Source: Candidatus Phycorickettsia trachydisci
Lineage (GTDB): Bacteria; Pseudomonadota; Alphaproteobacteria; Rickettsiales; Rickettsiaceae
Length of the DNA stretch: 9,595 nucleotides
NCBI GenBank assembly: GCA_945875085.1
Contig: CAMCJU010000022.1
Location: forward strand, 1-9,595
Direction of reading: 5' to 3'
The position numbers were made by a program, and so were the translations under genes. Positions 1 through 6,673 of this stretch are shown here, piece after piece. The notes beneath the pieces are model-generated. The model was not told the origin of the DNA. It ran no database searches and was given only the letters and a program-made list of their open reading frames with translations. Numbering within the stretch: the stretch's first letter is position 1; every line of letters begins with the position of its first letter.

Positions 1-2167
1 CCTCTATCAAGTTTTGAGCTGAAATTGTTTTTGCATCAATTTTTATGCTTAAGATTTTTTCTACTTCTTTTTGCAAGCCCTCCAAGTCCCAATCTTCTCT
101 AAAGCTATTATCTGGAATAAATAGCTTGATTGTTTGCACTACCCAATCCTTAGCACTTTGAATTACTGTGGCAATGATATTTTTTGCAGCAATGATATCA
201 TCACGCTGAGAGTAGACAATCCGTCTTTGCTCGTTCATGATATCATCGAACTTTAGCAGATTTTTGCGAATTTCATAGTTATTTGCCTCCACTTTTTGCT
301 GAGCTCCCTCAAGCGTTCTAGTGATCAAAGGATCGTGCAATGCTTCACCATTTTTAAGGCCCATTTTTCGCAAAAATCCCGCAACGCGTTCAGAGGCAAA
401 AATGCGCATCAAATCATCATCCAAGGATAGGAAAAATTTAGTAGCTCCAGGATCACCCTGTCTGCCACTTCTTCCTCGGAGCTGATTGTCAATGCGACGA
501 CTTTCGTGCCTTTTTGTGCCAATAACCAACAAGCCGCCGCTGTTTACCACTTTTTCTTTTTCAAGACTAACTTGCTTTTCAATTTCTATTTTAGCGCGCT
601 CGATTTCATTTTCATCAGATAAATTCATCTCCTCTAAAAGCATCTCAGGATTACCTCCAAGCATAATGTCAGTACCGCGCCCTGCCATGTTAGTTGCGAT
701 CGTAAAGGCCCCAAGGCGTCCAGCTTGAGCGATGATATGAGCTTCTTGCTCATGAAATTTAGCATTTAAAACTTTATGAGCAATATTGTGCTTGGCAAAA
801 AGCTGCGACATTTCCTCGGAGTCAAGGATGCTAACAGTTCCCACCAACACTGGCTGGCCCTTAGCATAAGCTTCTTGCGCCAGCTTTAAAATGGCGGTAT
901 GTTTTTCATCTTTTGTGCCATATATTTCATCATCATAGTCAATTCGCGTAACTAGTCTGTGGGGCGGTACGCTAACTACATCCAAGTTATAAATATACTT
1001 AAATTCAGCAGCTTCGGTCATTGCAGTACCTGTCATGCCCGATAATTTTGGATACATCCTGAAGTAATTTTGAAATGTAACTGAGGCAAGAGTTTGGTTT
1101 TCATTTTGAATCTTTAAGCCCTCCTTTGCCTCTAGCGCTTGATGCAGTCCGTCTGAGTATCTACGCCCTTCTAACACCCTGCCGGTAAATTCATCAATAA
1201 TCATCAGCTGGCTATTTTTGAGCAAATAATCGACATCTCTTTGAAACAAGACATGCGCTTTTAATGCTTGATTGATAAAGTGCACTAAATGAGCATTTGC
1301 AAAATCATATAAACCAGTATTATCTTCTATAAGCTTATGCAAAATCAAAAGCTCTTCCATTTTAGAGATGCCCTCTTCATTTAAATTTACAGATTTGGTT
1401 TTTTCATCCCTGTCATAATGATCTTCAGACAAGTGCGAAATTAGCTTGTTGATTACTATGTACAAGTCAGAACGATCATTAACTGGCCCAGAAATAATCA
1501 ATGGCGTTCTGGCCTCATCAATCAAAATAGAGTCTACTTCATCGATAATTGCATAATGAAAGGGGCGCGAAACACGATGCTCAAGATTAAAGCGCATGTT
1601 ATCTCTTAAATAATCAAAGCCAAGCTCGTTGTTTGTAGCATAAGTAATGTCGCACTGATAAGCTTTGCGTCTTTGATCCTCCATGACACTAGAGGTGATA
1701 TAGCCAACAGTTAGTCCTAGAAAATTAAACAAAGGACTCATCCAGGCGGCATCCCTTTGAGCCAAATAGTCATTAACAGTAACAATATGGACCCCTTTAC
1801 CAGATAATGCATTTAAAACAGCCGGTAAAGTCGCAACCAAGGTCTTGCCCTCCCCTGTGCGCATTTCAACGATCTGCCCACGATGCAAAATTAAGCCCCC
1901 TATTAACTGCTCATCGAAATGCCTTTTACCCAAAGTTCGCTTCGATGCTTCTCGCACTATAGCAAAAACATCGTATACCACCTCATCTAAAGTTTTTTTT
2001 CCTGACTGGATTTGATTTTTTAACTCAAGCGTCGCCTGGCGCAACGACTGATCTGTCAGACTTGCGTAATACTGCTCTAGATGATTGATATTTGTTATCT
2101 CCTTCTTGAGTTTTTTTATTATTCTGTCGTTGGTGGTGCCAAATATTTTGCGAAATATACTAAACAT
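1..2167 (-). CDS. secA: SecA preprotein translocase ATPase, C-terminus cut by window edge
   Basis: SecA is the cytoplasmic ATPase that pushes unfolded precursors through the SecYEG channel. The frame is open from ATG at 2167 to base 1, giving 722 residues, and the product begins MFSIFRKIFG. Walker A MRTGEGKT is at residues 102-109, with the ATP-binding lysine at 108 as in E. coli. The DEVDSILIDEARTP helicase motif starts at residue 209, and GTKRHESRRIDNQLRGR starts at 550, in NBD2. The preprotein cross-linking domain lies between the two nucleotide-binding halves. The family is usually about 850-900 residues, so the end of the helical scaffold/wing region and any C-terminal zinc tail lie beyond the edge. 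I see no frameshift. No Shine-Dalgarno sequence precedes the start, but the start matches the family N-terminus. The gene is divergent from the small secreted-protein gene. Identification is essentially certain. Confidence 0.97.
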   Translation of the reverse strand, partial: MFSIFRKIFGTTNDRIIKKLKKEITNINHLEQYYASLTDQSLRQATLELKNQIQSGKKTLDEVVYDVFAIVREASKRTLGKRHFDEQLIGGLILHRGQIVEMRTGEGKTLVATLPAVLNALSGKGVHIVTVNDYLAQRDAAWMSPLFNFLGLTVGYITSSVMEDQRRKAYQCDITYATNNELGFDYLRDNMRFNLEHRVSRPFHYAIIDEVDSILIDEARTPLIISGPVNDRSDLYIVINKLISHLSEDHYDRDEKTKSVNLNEEGISKMEELLILHKLIEDNTGLYDFANAHLVHFINQALKAHVLFQRDVDYLLKNSQLMIIDEFTGRVLEGRRYSDGLHQALEAKEGLKIQNENQTLASVTFQNYFRMYPKLSGMTGTAMTEAAEFKYIYNLDVVSVPPHRLVTRIDYDDEIYGTKDEKHTAILKLAQEAYAKGQPVLVGTVSILDSEEMSQLFAKHNIAHKVLNAKFHEQEAHIIAQAGRLGAFTIATNMAGRGTDIMLGGNPEMLLEEMNLSDENEIERAKIEIEKQVSLEKEKVVNSGGLLVIGTKRHESRRIDNQLRGRSGRQGDPGATKFFLSLDDDLMRIFASERVAGFLRKMGLKNGEALHDPLITRTLEGAQQKVEANNYEIRKNLLKFDDIMNEQRRIVYSQRDDIIAAKNIIATVIQSAKDWVVQTIKLFIPDNSFREDWDLEGLQKEVEKILSIKIDAKTISAQNLIE

Positions 2168-2291
2168 ATAAACTAAGATATTGGTTAAAAACATTTCTTA
2201 TCAGCCACAATCTTAGCACATTACTAAGTCTTATGCCAATAAATGGTTTGCACTTTTAGCGTAAATTATAATAACTCTAAATTATATCAAT

Positions 2292-2314
2292 GGATTTTTT
2301 ATAGGATTTTTATA
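2292..2314. repeat. short tandem repeat upstream of secA
   Basis: Two adjacent near-identical units, GGATTTTTTATA (2292-2303) and GGATTTTTATA (2304-2314), lie in the 242-base divergent intergenic region between secA and the small secreted-protein gene. They sit upstream of secA, where its promoter should be. A TATAAT-like hexamer on the minus strand (2265-2270) has a TTGATA (2285-2290) only 14 bases away, which is too close for a standard promoter, so I do not call a secA promoter. The repeat may simply be AT-rich drift. Confidence 0.4.
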
Positions 2315-2347
2315 GCAAACCGCACTTCAATAAAAAGGCTTTCTAAC

Positions 2348-2377
2348 TTGACAAAACACAAACCAGCGTGCTATAAT
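2348..2377 (+). promoter_or_regulatory. consensus sigma-70 promoter of the small secreted-protein gene
   Basis: A perfect -35 hexamer TTGACA (2348-2353) and a perfect -10 hexamer TATAAT (2372-2377) are separated by 18 bases. Transcription should begin near 2384, leaving a leader of about 25 bases before the ATG at 2410. Both hexamers match the consensus fully, which is rare even in AT-rich DNA, so strong constitutive expression is the natural inference. Confidence 0.85.
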
Positions 2378-2409
2378 TATTACCTAATTAATCAAATTAT
2401 TGAAGTAAT

Positions 2410-2859
2410 ATGAAAAAAACTTTTTTAAAAATTACACTCCTTTCTACCACCTTATCAGCTCTTCTGTCAACTATTAGCTTAAATGCATTAGCAACTAAGA
2501 GTCATACTGATAATAAAACAACAGATAGTAATCATGCTGTAGAAATTAGCAAGTCAGAAAATAAAGATACTAGCGCAGTTGATAATTCAGACTTAAAAAA
2601 AGATGAAACTAAAGACGAAGCTAAATATCAAAAAATCATTGACGATTTTAAAAAACACATGCTAGCTATTAAAACTGAATTCAAGACACAAATTAAAGAA
2701 TTCAGACAAAAAATTAAAGACCTGAATGAGCAAAAAAAACAAGCTTATATAAAACTTACAACACAAGCGCAGCAATATCTTAAAGATGAGAAAGCTTTCA
2801 AGCAAAAGCTTCCAATTCATAAAAGAAAAGATTTGACCAATATGGCAAAAGAGGGATGA
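2410..2859 (+). CDS. small secreted coiled-coil protein of unknown function
   Basis: I do not recognise this 149-residue protein. Residues 1-28 form a clear Sec signal peptide: basic MKKTFLK, a hydrophobic core, then NALA with predicted cleavage after A28. Residues about 29-73 are a low-complexity stretch rich in K, D, E, T, S and N with no hydrophobic core. Residues about 74-137 are a lysine/glutamine-rich helix with regularly spaced I, L, F and Y, typical of a coiled coil, and the C-terminus is basic. There is no cysteine, no lipobox and no second membrane segment, so a soluble periplasmic or exported protein is expected. The start is supported by the signal peptide and the promoter just upstream; only a weak GAAG precedes the ATG. 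It stands alone, divergent from secA. A Skp-like chaperone, structural protein or host-directed factor are all possible, with nothing specific to favour one. Confidence 0.8.
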   Translation: MKKTFLKITLLSTTLSALLSTISLNALATKSHTDNKTTDSNHAVEISKSENKDTSAVDNSDLKKDETKDEAKYQKIIDDFKKHMLAIKTEFKTQIKEFRQKIKDLNEQKKQAYIKLTTQAQQYLKDEKAFKQKLPIHKRKDLTNMAKEG

Positions 2860-2971
2860 TTGAGTTCCTTGCCATTTAAGGACAAGAGGCAGAGCTTCCC
2901 AAGGTTAGCGCTTATAAGTTAATGCATAAAAGGTTAATGTTATTAAATTTAGTTTGCAATTGGCGCCAAAT

Positions 2972-2977
2972 TATGAT
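2972..2977 (+). promoter_or_regulatory. candidate -10 element of tRNA-Arg
   Basis: TATGAT lies 22 bases before the mature tRNA 5' end, a reasonable -10 distance. The hexamer at the right distance for a -35 (2949-2954, TTAGTT) is poor, and the better TTGCAA (2954-2959) is only 12 bases away. The tRNA could instead be read through from the upstream small gene, since no terminator is visible between them. Confidence 0.35.
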
Positions 2978-2999
2978 AGCTTGTAAATTATTCATTGAA

Positions 3000-3076
3000 G
3001 CGCCCTTAGCTCAGCTGGATAGAGCAACAGATTTCTAATCTGTGGGTCAGAGGTTCGAGTCCTCTAGGGCGCACCA
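3000..3076 (+). tRNA. tRNA-Arg, anticodon TCT, with encoded CCA
   Basis: This is a 77-base cloverleaf. The acceptor stem GCGCCCT (3000-3006) pairs fully with AGGGCGC (3066-3072), followed by discriminator A and an encoded CCA (3074-3076). The anticodon stem ACAGA/TCTGT encloses loop TTTCTAA with anticodon TCT at 3034-3036, which reads AGA (and probably AGG) arginine codons. The T arm is AGAGG-TTCGAGT-CCTCT. AGA/AGG codons are common in the neighbouring genes, as expected for an AT-rich genome. The last base is 68 bases from the stop of the convergent dehydratase gene. Confidence 0.97.
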
Positions 3077-3081
3077 CTTTT

Positions 3082-3120
3082 ATAGACACGATTTTCCATA
3101 GAGGCGATTTTCATAGATAC
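3082..3120. repeat. degenerate 15-16 base tandem repeat, about 2.5 copies
   Basis: Units starting at 3082, 3098 and 3113 share the pattern ATAGA-NN-CGATTTTC. The first is 16 bases, the second 15, and the third is a decayed partial copy (ATAGATACAATC). The repeat fills most of the gap between the tRNA 3' end and the stop codon of the convergent dehydratase gene. It has no stem-loop with a T-tract, so it is not an obvious terminator. Confidence 0.55.
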
Positions 3121-3144
3121 AATCACAACATCATCAGACCTGAA

Positions 3145-4125
3145 CTATCGCAGCAAACTGGCCTCCCTCCAGACAGAGGAGAAAAAATTATGATCCACAT
3201 TCCCTCCAGAAATTAAGATAAGAATTTTTTGGGGGTATTTCTTGTTTTTTAGCCACTGCATTGCCCCTGCCATATTTATGGCACATGAAGGCTCGACTGT
3301 TATTTTTAACAGATAACTGAGCCAAATTGTCCAATACCTGATCTCTTCTTCTTCGGCCAGAAACATAGCGTCTAATTTTTGGATATAAGCAAATGTGCGC
3401 TCTGATAATTTTAGCGCGATTAAGCCATCGGCGATAGTTTGTGGCGTTGCTTCAAATCCAAATAATTGACCTATTTGCCTAGAAATAAAAGCATCATTGG
3501 CATTTGCGGGCTCGCAGCCGAATAATAAGCTACCAGGAGACAAAAGCTCTTTTGCCAAATAACTACCAGAAAGCAGCCCCCCACCGCCACATGAGGCAAA
3601 AATAGCATCAGGAGCAAGGCTTAGCTGCTCCAAAGCCTCCATGCACATTGTGCCACTTCCAGCTATGCTAAGGTCACTATCAGAAGGGTGTAGAAAATAA
3701 AATCCATTTTGCACGTCGGCTTTAGCTCGGAGCTCAGCCTCTAGACGATTAGGGGTATATATCACTTCTGCCGAAAAGCTCTTTGCAATTTGCGCCTTAA
3801 GATAAGAGGTAGATTCTGGCAAATAAATCCTACATGATATGCCTAACTGTTTGCATGCGTAAGCTAAGGCAATGCCATGATTACCAGTACTGTATCCTAC
3901 GATTTTCGCTGGTAGAGATTGCCGCTCTTTTAATGCCAATAAATGATTAAACACAGCGCGTATCTTAAATGCGCCGGTTTTTTGCAACGCATCGACTTTA
4001 AAAAAAAAATTATGCCCTAAGAAATTATCTAAAATGTCCGATTGCAGTATTGGAGTTTTAATTATATGATCCTTAATTCTATCTAGCGCCTGGATCAAGT
4101 TTTCCTTAGGTTGAATCTGAATCAT
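3145..4125 (-). CDS. PLP-dependent threonine/serine dehydratase-family enzyme, no regulatory domain
   Basis: This 326-residue fold-type II PLP enzyme belongs to the threonine/serine dehydratase and serine racemase family. The cofactor lysine is K54 in QKTGAFKIRA. STGNHG (79-84) is the substrate-carboxylate loop, CGGGGLLSG (179-187) the PLP phosphate loop, and SGGN (306-309) the site near the pyridine ring. GCEPANANDAF resembles the divalent-cation site of serine racemase-like members. The ACT-like regulatory domain of biosynthetic IlvA (about 500 residues) is absent, so a catabolic dehydratase (L-Thr to 2-oxobutyrate, L-Ser to pyruvate), a serine racemase or a hydroxyaspartate ammonia-lyase are all possible; the exact substrate cannot be told. 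No ilv gene is nearby. It stands alone, convergent to the tRNA and divergent from lon. A run of ten T in the coding strand lies just before the lysine motif. No Shine-Dalgarno sequence is visible. Confidence 0.88.
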   Translation of the reverse strand: MIQIQPKENLIQALDRIKDHIIKTPILQSDILDNFLGHNFFFKVDALQKTGAFKIRAVFNHLLALKERQSLPAKIVGYSTGNHGIALAYACKQLGISCRIYLPESTSYLKAQIAKSFSAEVIYTPNRLEAELRAKADVQNGFYFLHPSDSDLSIAGSGTMCMEALEQLSLAPDAIFASCGGGGLLSGSYLAKELLSPGSLLFGCEPANANDAFISRQIGQLFGFEATPQTIADGLIALKLSERTFAYIQKLDAMFLAEEEEIRYWTIWLSYLLKITVEPSCAINMAGAMQWLKNKKYPQKILILISGGNVDHNFFSSVWREASLLR

Positions 4126-4232
4126 ATAGTTTTTATTTATTGAAGAAAAATAAGTTTTATATAATTGTATCCGGTCTGTTTATGAGGCATAATTTACTTG
4201 TATCAGGTGTTTTGTAAAATAATATATCAATT

Positions 4233-4264
4233 ATCATAAAATGTGAGTAGTTGATTTTATCGAT
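4233..4264. repeat. AT-rich inverted repeat upstream of lon
   Basis: ATCATAAAAT (4233-4242) is the reverse complement of ATTTTATCGAT (4254-4264) apart from one bulged base, with an 11-base spacer. The right arm overlaps the candidate -35 hexamer of lon, so it could be an operator, but AT-rich DNA yields such pairs easily. Confidence 0.4.
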
Positions 4265-4279
4265 GCTGATTATTATATA
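4251..4279 (+). promoter_or_regulatory. candidate promoter of the lon operon
   Basis: TTGATT (4251-4256) and TATATA (4274-4279) are separated by 17 bases, each matching four of six consensus positions, which predicts a start near 4286 and a leader of about 40 bases. The rest of the 199-base gap is AT-rich. A heat-shock sigma-32 element (CTTG plus CYTAT) was looked for because lon is often heat-induced; CTTG occurs at 4197-4200 but has no matching -10. Confidence 0.4.
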
Positions 4280-4324
4280 ACACCTTACTAAGTTAATAAA
4301 ATTAAAATACCCTTAAATTTTCGT

Positions 4325-6664
4325 ATGTCTAAAAATAAATTACCGATCGTGCCTTTAAGGGATATTGTTGTTTTTCCTGGATCAATTATACCAGTATTTG
4401 TAGGGCGAGAAAAATCAATCAAGGCACTAGCTTCCTGGCCTCATGATTCCAAAACACAGAATATTATCTTTGTTGCGCAAAAATCTCAGATCAACGACGA
4501 TCCTAAAATTGAAGATTTATTTGATATAGGAGTAGTTGTCAAAATACTACAAACAATCAAGCTGCCAAATAATAATATAAAATTGTTAGTTGAGGCAGAA
4601 AATAGAGTGAAAATCAACAGATTTCTTCAAGATAGATTCCTAGAAGGTGAATATAAAATTATCCGCGATGAAGATTATGTCGACTCTGCTTTTGTTGCTG
4701 GACTAATGCAGGAAACAATCGATTTGTTTAAAAAATATGCCAAGGTTAATAAAACAATAAATCCAGAAGTTGTCAATATCATTACTAAACAATACAGCAA
4801 TCCATCTTACTTGAGCAACATTATAGCTTGTCATTTAACCTGCAGAGTTAGTCAGCGGCAAGAATTACTAGAAATCACAAATGTACCAAAACGCTTAGAG
4901 CACCTAATAAACACTCTTAATGCTGAAATTGCCATTATCAACGCCGATTCTAACGTTAGTACAAGAATAAAAAAACAAATAGAAAAAACCCAAAAAGATT
5001 ATTATCTAAACGAGCAAATTAAAGCAATACAAAAGGAGTTAGGCGAAGATGATAAAACCGAAATTCAAGAGCTTGAGCAAAAAGTTCAGCAACTCAAAAT
5101 GTCGCCAGAAGCCAAAGATAAAGCCGAAAAAGAAATCAAAAAACTAAAGACTATGAATCCAATGGCCTCGGAGTCTAGCGTTGTGCGCAGCTATCTGGAT
5201 GCATTAATTAGCCTACCTTGGGGCAAAGGCGACAAAACAAAGGTCGATATCAAAAAGGCAGCAGAAATTCTCGACAGAGATCACTACGGCTTAGATAAAG
5301 TTAAAGAAAGGATTATTGAATATTTGTCAGTATTACAAAGAGCTAAAAAACTAACCAGCTCTGTTATTTGCTTTGTAGGACCTCCCGGCGTTGGCAAAAC
5401 TTCGTTAGCAAAGTCTATCGCAGAAGCAGTTGGGCGGAAATATACGAAATTTGCTCTTGGCGGCGTGCGTGACGAGGCTGAAATTAGGGGGCATAGGCGA
5501 ACTTATTTAGGCTCTATGCCTGGCAAAATTATCAAGTTAATAAAAAAGGTCAAAACTAATAATCCAGTCATGCTACTTGACGAGATCGACAAAAGTGGCT
5601 CTGATTTTAGGGGCGATCCTTCATCTGCCCTTCTTGAGGTTCTTGATCCAGAGCAGAACAAATCCTTTGTAGATCATTATCTAGATATAGAATACGATTT
5701 ATCTGAAGTGATGTTTATTGCTACGGCAAATTCAATGAATATTCCAAGGCCATTACTCGATAGAATGGAGATAATTAGGATAGATGGGTATATCGAGGAT
5801 GAAAAAAAACAAATAGCGCGCAATTATTTAATTCCCAAGCAGTTCAAAGCTCATAATATGAAAAACGATGAATTAATCATTGAAGATGAAGCTTTACTAG
5901 ATGTTATTAGATTTTATACCAAAGAATCTGGAGTCAGGAGCTTAGAGCGCGAGATAGCCTCAATAACTCGAAAAAGTTTAAAGAAGATTTTGTCAAACAA
6001 AAACATCGAAACTATCACCATCACAAAAGATAATCTAGAAGAATATTTAGGCATTAAAAAATATAGGTACAACGTTATCGAGGAGAAAGATACGATTGGC
6101 TCAACTACAGGCCTTGCCTACACTGAGGTTGGCGGCGATTTGCTCTCTATTGAGGCGGTAGCAACTCCAGGCAAAGGAGAGATTAAGGCAACTGGCAAAT
6201 TAGGCGAGGTAATGAAGGAATCAACCCAGGCAGCCTTTAGTTTCTTTTGCTCTCAAATAGAAAAGTTTGGCCTGACCGATGCGGAGTATAAGTGCAAAGA
6301 CATCCACCTTCATGTACCAGAAGGAGCTACTCCCAAGGATGGCCCATCTGCCGGCATTGCAATTTTCACCACCATTGTGTCATTAATGACTGGTACGCCT
6401 GTGAAAAGAGATGTGGCCATGACGGGCGAAATAACATTAAGAGGCTATGTGTTGCCAATTGGCGGACTTAAAGAAAAATTACTTGCCGCAAGTAGAGGGG
6501 GGATTAAAACTGTTATCATCCCTCAAGACAATGTCCGTGACTTAAAAGATATTCCAGATAGCATCAAGCAAAACCTCAATATTATCCCCATATCAAAAGC
6601 CATGGAGGTTCTTGATATAGCCTTAAGTAGCAAGTTACAAAATCATACTAGCAGGATCAATTAA
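4325..6664 (+). CDS. lon: ATP-dependent Lon protease (LonA)
   Basis: Lon is the cytosolic AAA+ serine protease that unfolds and degrades damaged and regulatory proteins. The 779-residue product is close to the family norm (E. coli 784). The N-terminal substrate-binding domain starts with LPIVPLRDIVVFPG and spans about residues 5-195, followed by a charged coiled coil. Walker A GPPGVGKT is at 352-359 and Walker B VMLLDEID at 415-422. The proteolytic domain holds the Ser-Lys dyad: S675 in DGPSAG and K718 in GGLKEK, 43 residues apart as in E. coli. Everything needed for activity is present. The sequence reads most like Rickettsia Lon as I remember it, for example GRKYTKFALGGVRDEAEIRG. The start is fixed by the conserved N-terminus, without a Shine-Dalgarno sequence. 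It is the first gene of a compact cluster, with trpS 9 bases downstream. Confidence 0.98.
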   Translation: MSKNKLPIVPLRDIVVFPGSIIPVFVGREKSIKALASWPHDSKTQNIIFVAQKSQINDDPKIEDLFDIGVVVKILQTIKLPNNNIKLLVEAENRVKINRFLQDRFLEGEYKIIRDEDYVDSAFVAGLMQETIDLFKKYAKVNKTINPEVVNIITKQYSNPSYLSNIIACHLTCRVSQRQELLEITNVPKRLEHLINTLNAEIAIINADSNVSTRIKKQIEKTQKDYYLNEQIKAIQKELGEDDKTEIQELEQKVQQLKMSPEAKDKAEKEIKKLKTMNPMASESSVVRSYLDALISLPWGKGDKTKVDIKKAAEILDRDHYGLDKVKERIIEYLSVLQRAKKLTSSVICFVGPPGVGKTSLAKSIAEAVGRKYTKFALGGVRDEAEIRGHRRTYLGSMPGKIIKLIKKVKTNNPVMLLDEIDKSGSDFRGDPSSALLEVLDPEQNKSFVDHYLDIEYDLSEVMFIATANSMNIPRPLLDRMEIIRIDGYIEDEKKQIARNYLIPKQFKAHNMKNDELIIEDEALLDVIRFYTKESGVRSLEREIASITRKSLKKILSNKNIETITITKDNLEEYLGIKKYRYNVIEEKDTIGSTTGLAYTEVGGDLLSIEAVATPGKGEIKATGKLGEVMKESTQAAFSFFCSQIEKFGLTDAEYKCKDIHLHVPEGATPKDGPSAGIAIFTTIVSLMTGTPVKRDVAMTGEITLRGYVLPIGGLKEKLLAASRGGIKTVIIPQDNVRDLKDIPDSIKQNLNIIPISKAMEVLDIALSSKLQNHTSRIN

Positions 6665-6673
6665 CTTAAAAAT

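Noticed and set aside
486..728. 80-codon plus-strand open frame
   Set aside because: It lies antisense to the conserved NBD2 region of secA, with no ribosome site or recognisable protein features.
2856..2879. ATGA-overlapping tiny frame at the end of the small secreted-protein gene
   Set aside because: It encodes only seven residues before a stop and has no ribosome site or conservation evidence.
2865..2904. Possible hairpin (CCTTG/CAAGG and a CTTGCC/GGACAAG alternative) after the small secreted-protein gene
   Set aside because: The stems are short or bulged and no T-tract follows, so it is not a supportable terminator.
2981..2990. TTGTAAATTA shared with 9510-9519, considered as a common operator
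   Set aside because: A ten-base AT-rich match in a sequence this AT-rich is easily chance, and the contexts differ (tRNA leader versus post-operon tail).
2922..3038. A 38-codon plus-strand frame ending in PLAQLDRATDF
   Set aside because: It runs into tRNA-Arg and its end is simply the translated tRNA, a well-known false gene call.
4197..4228. Heat-shock sigma-32 promoter before lon
   Set aside because: CTTG is present, but no CYTAT-like -10 lies at the required 17-18 base spacing.
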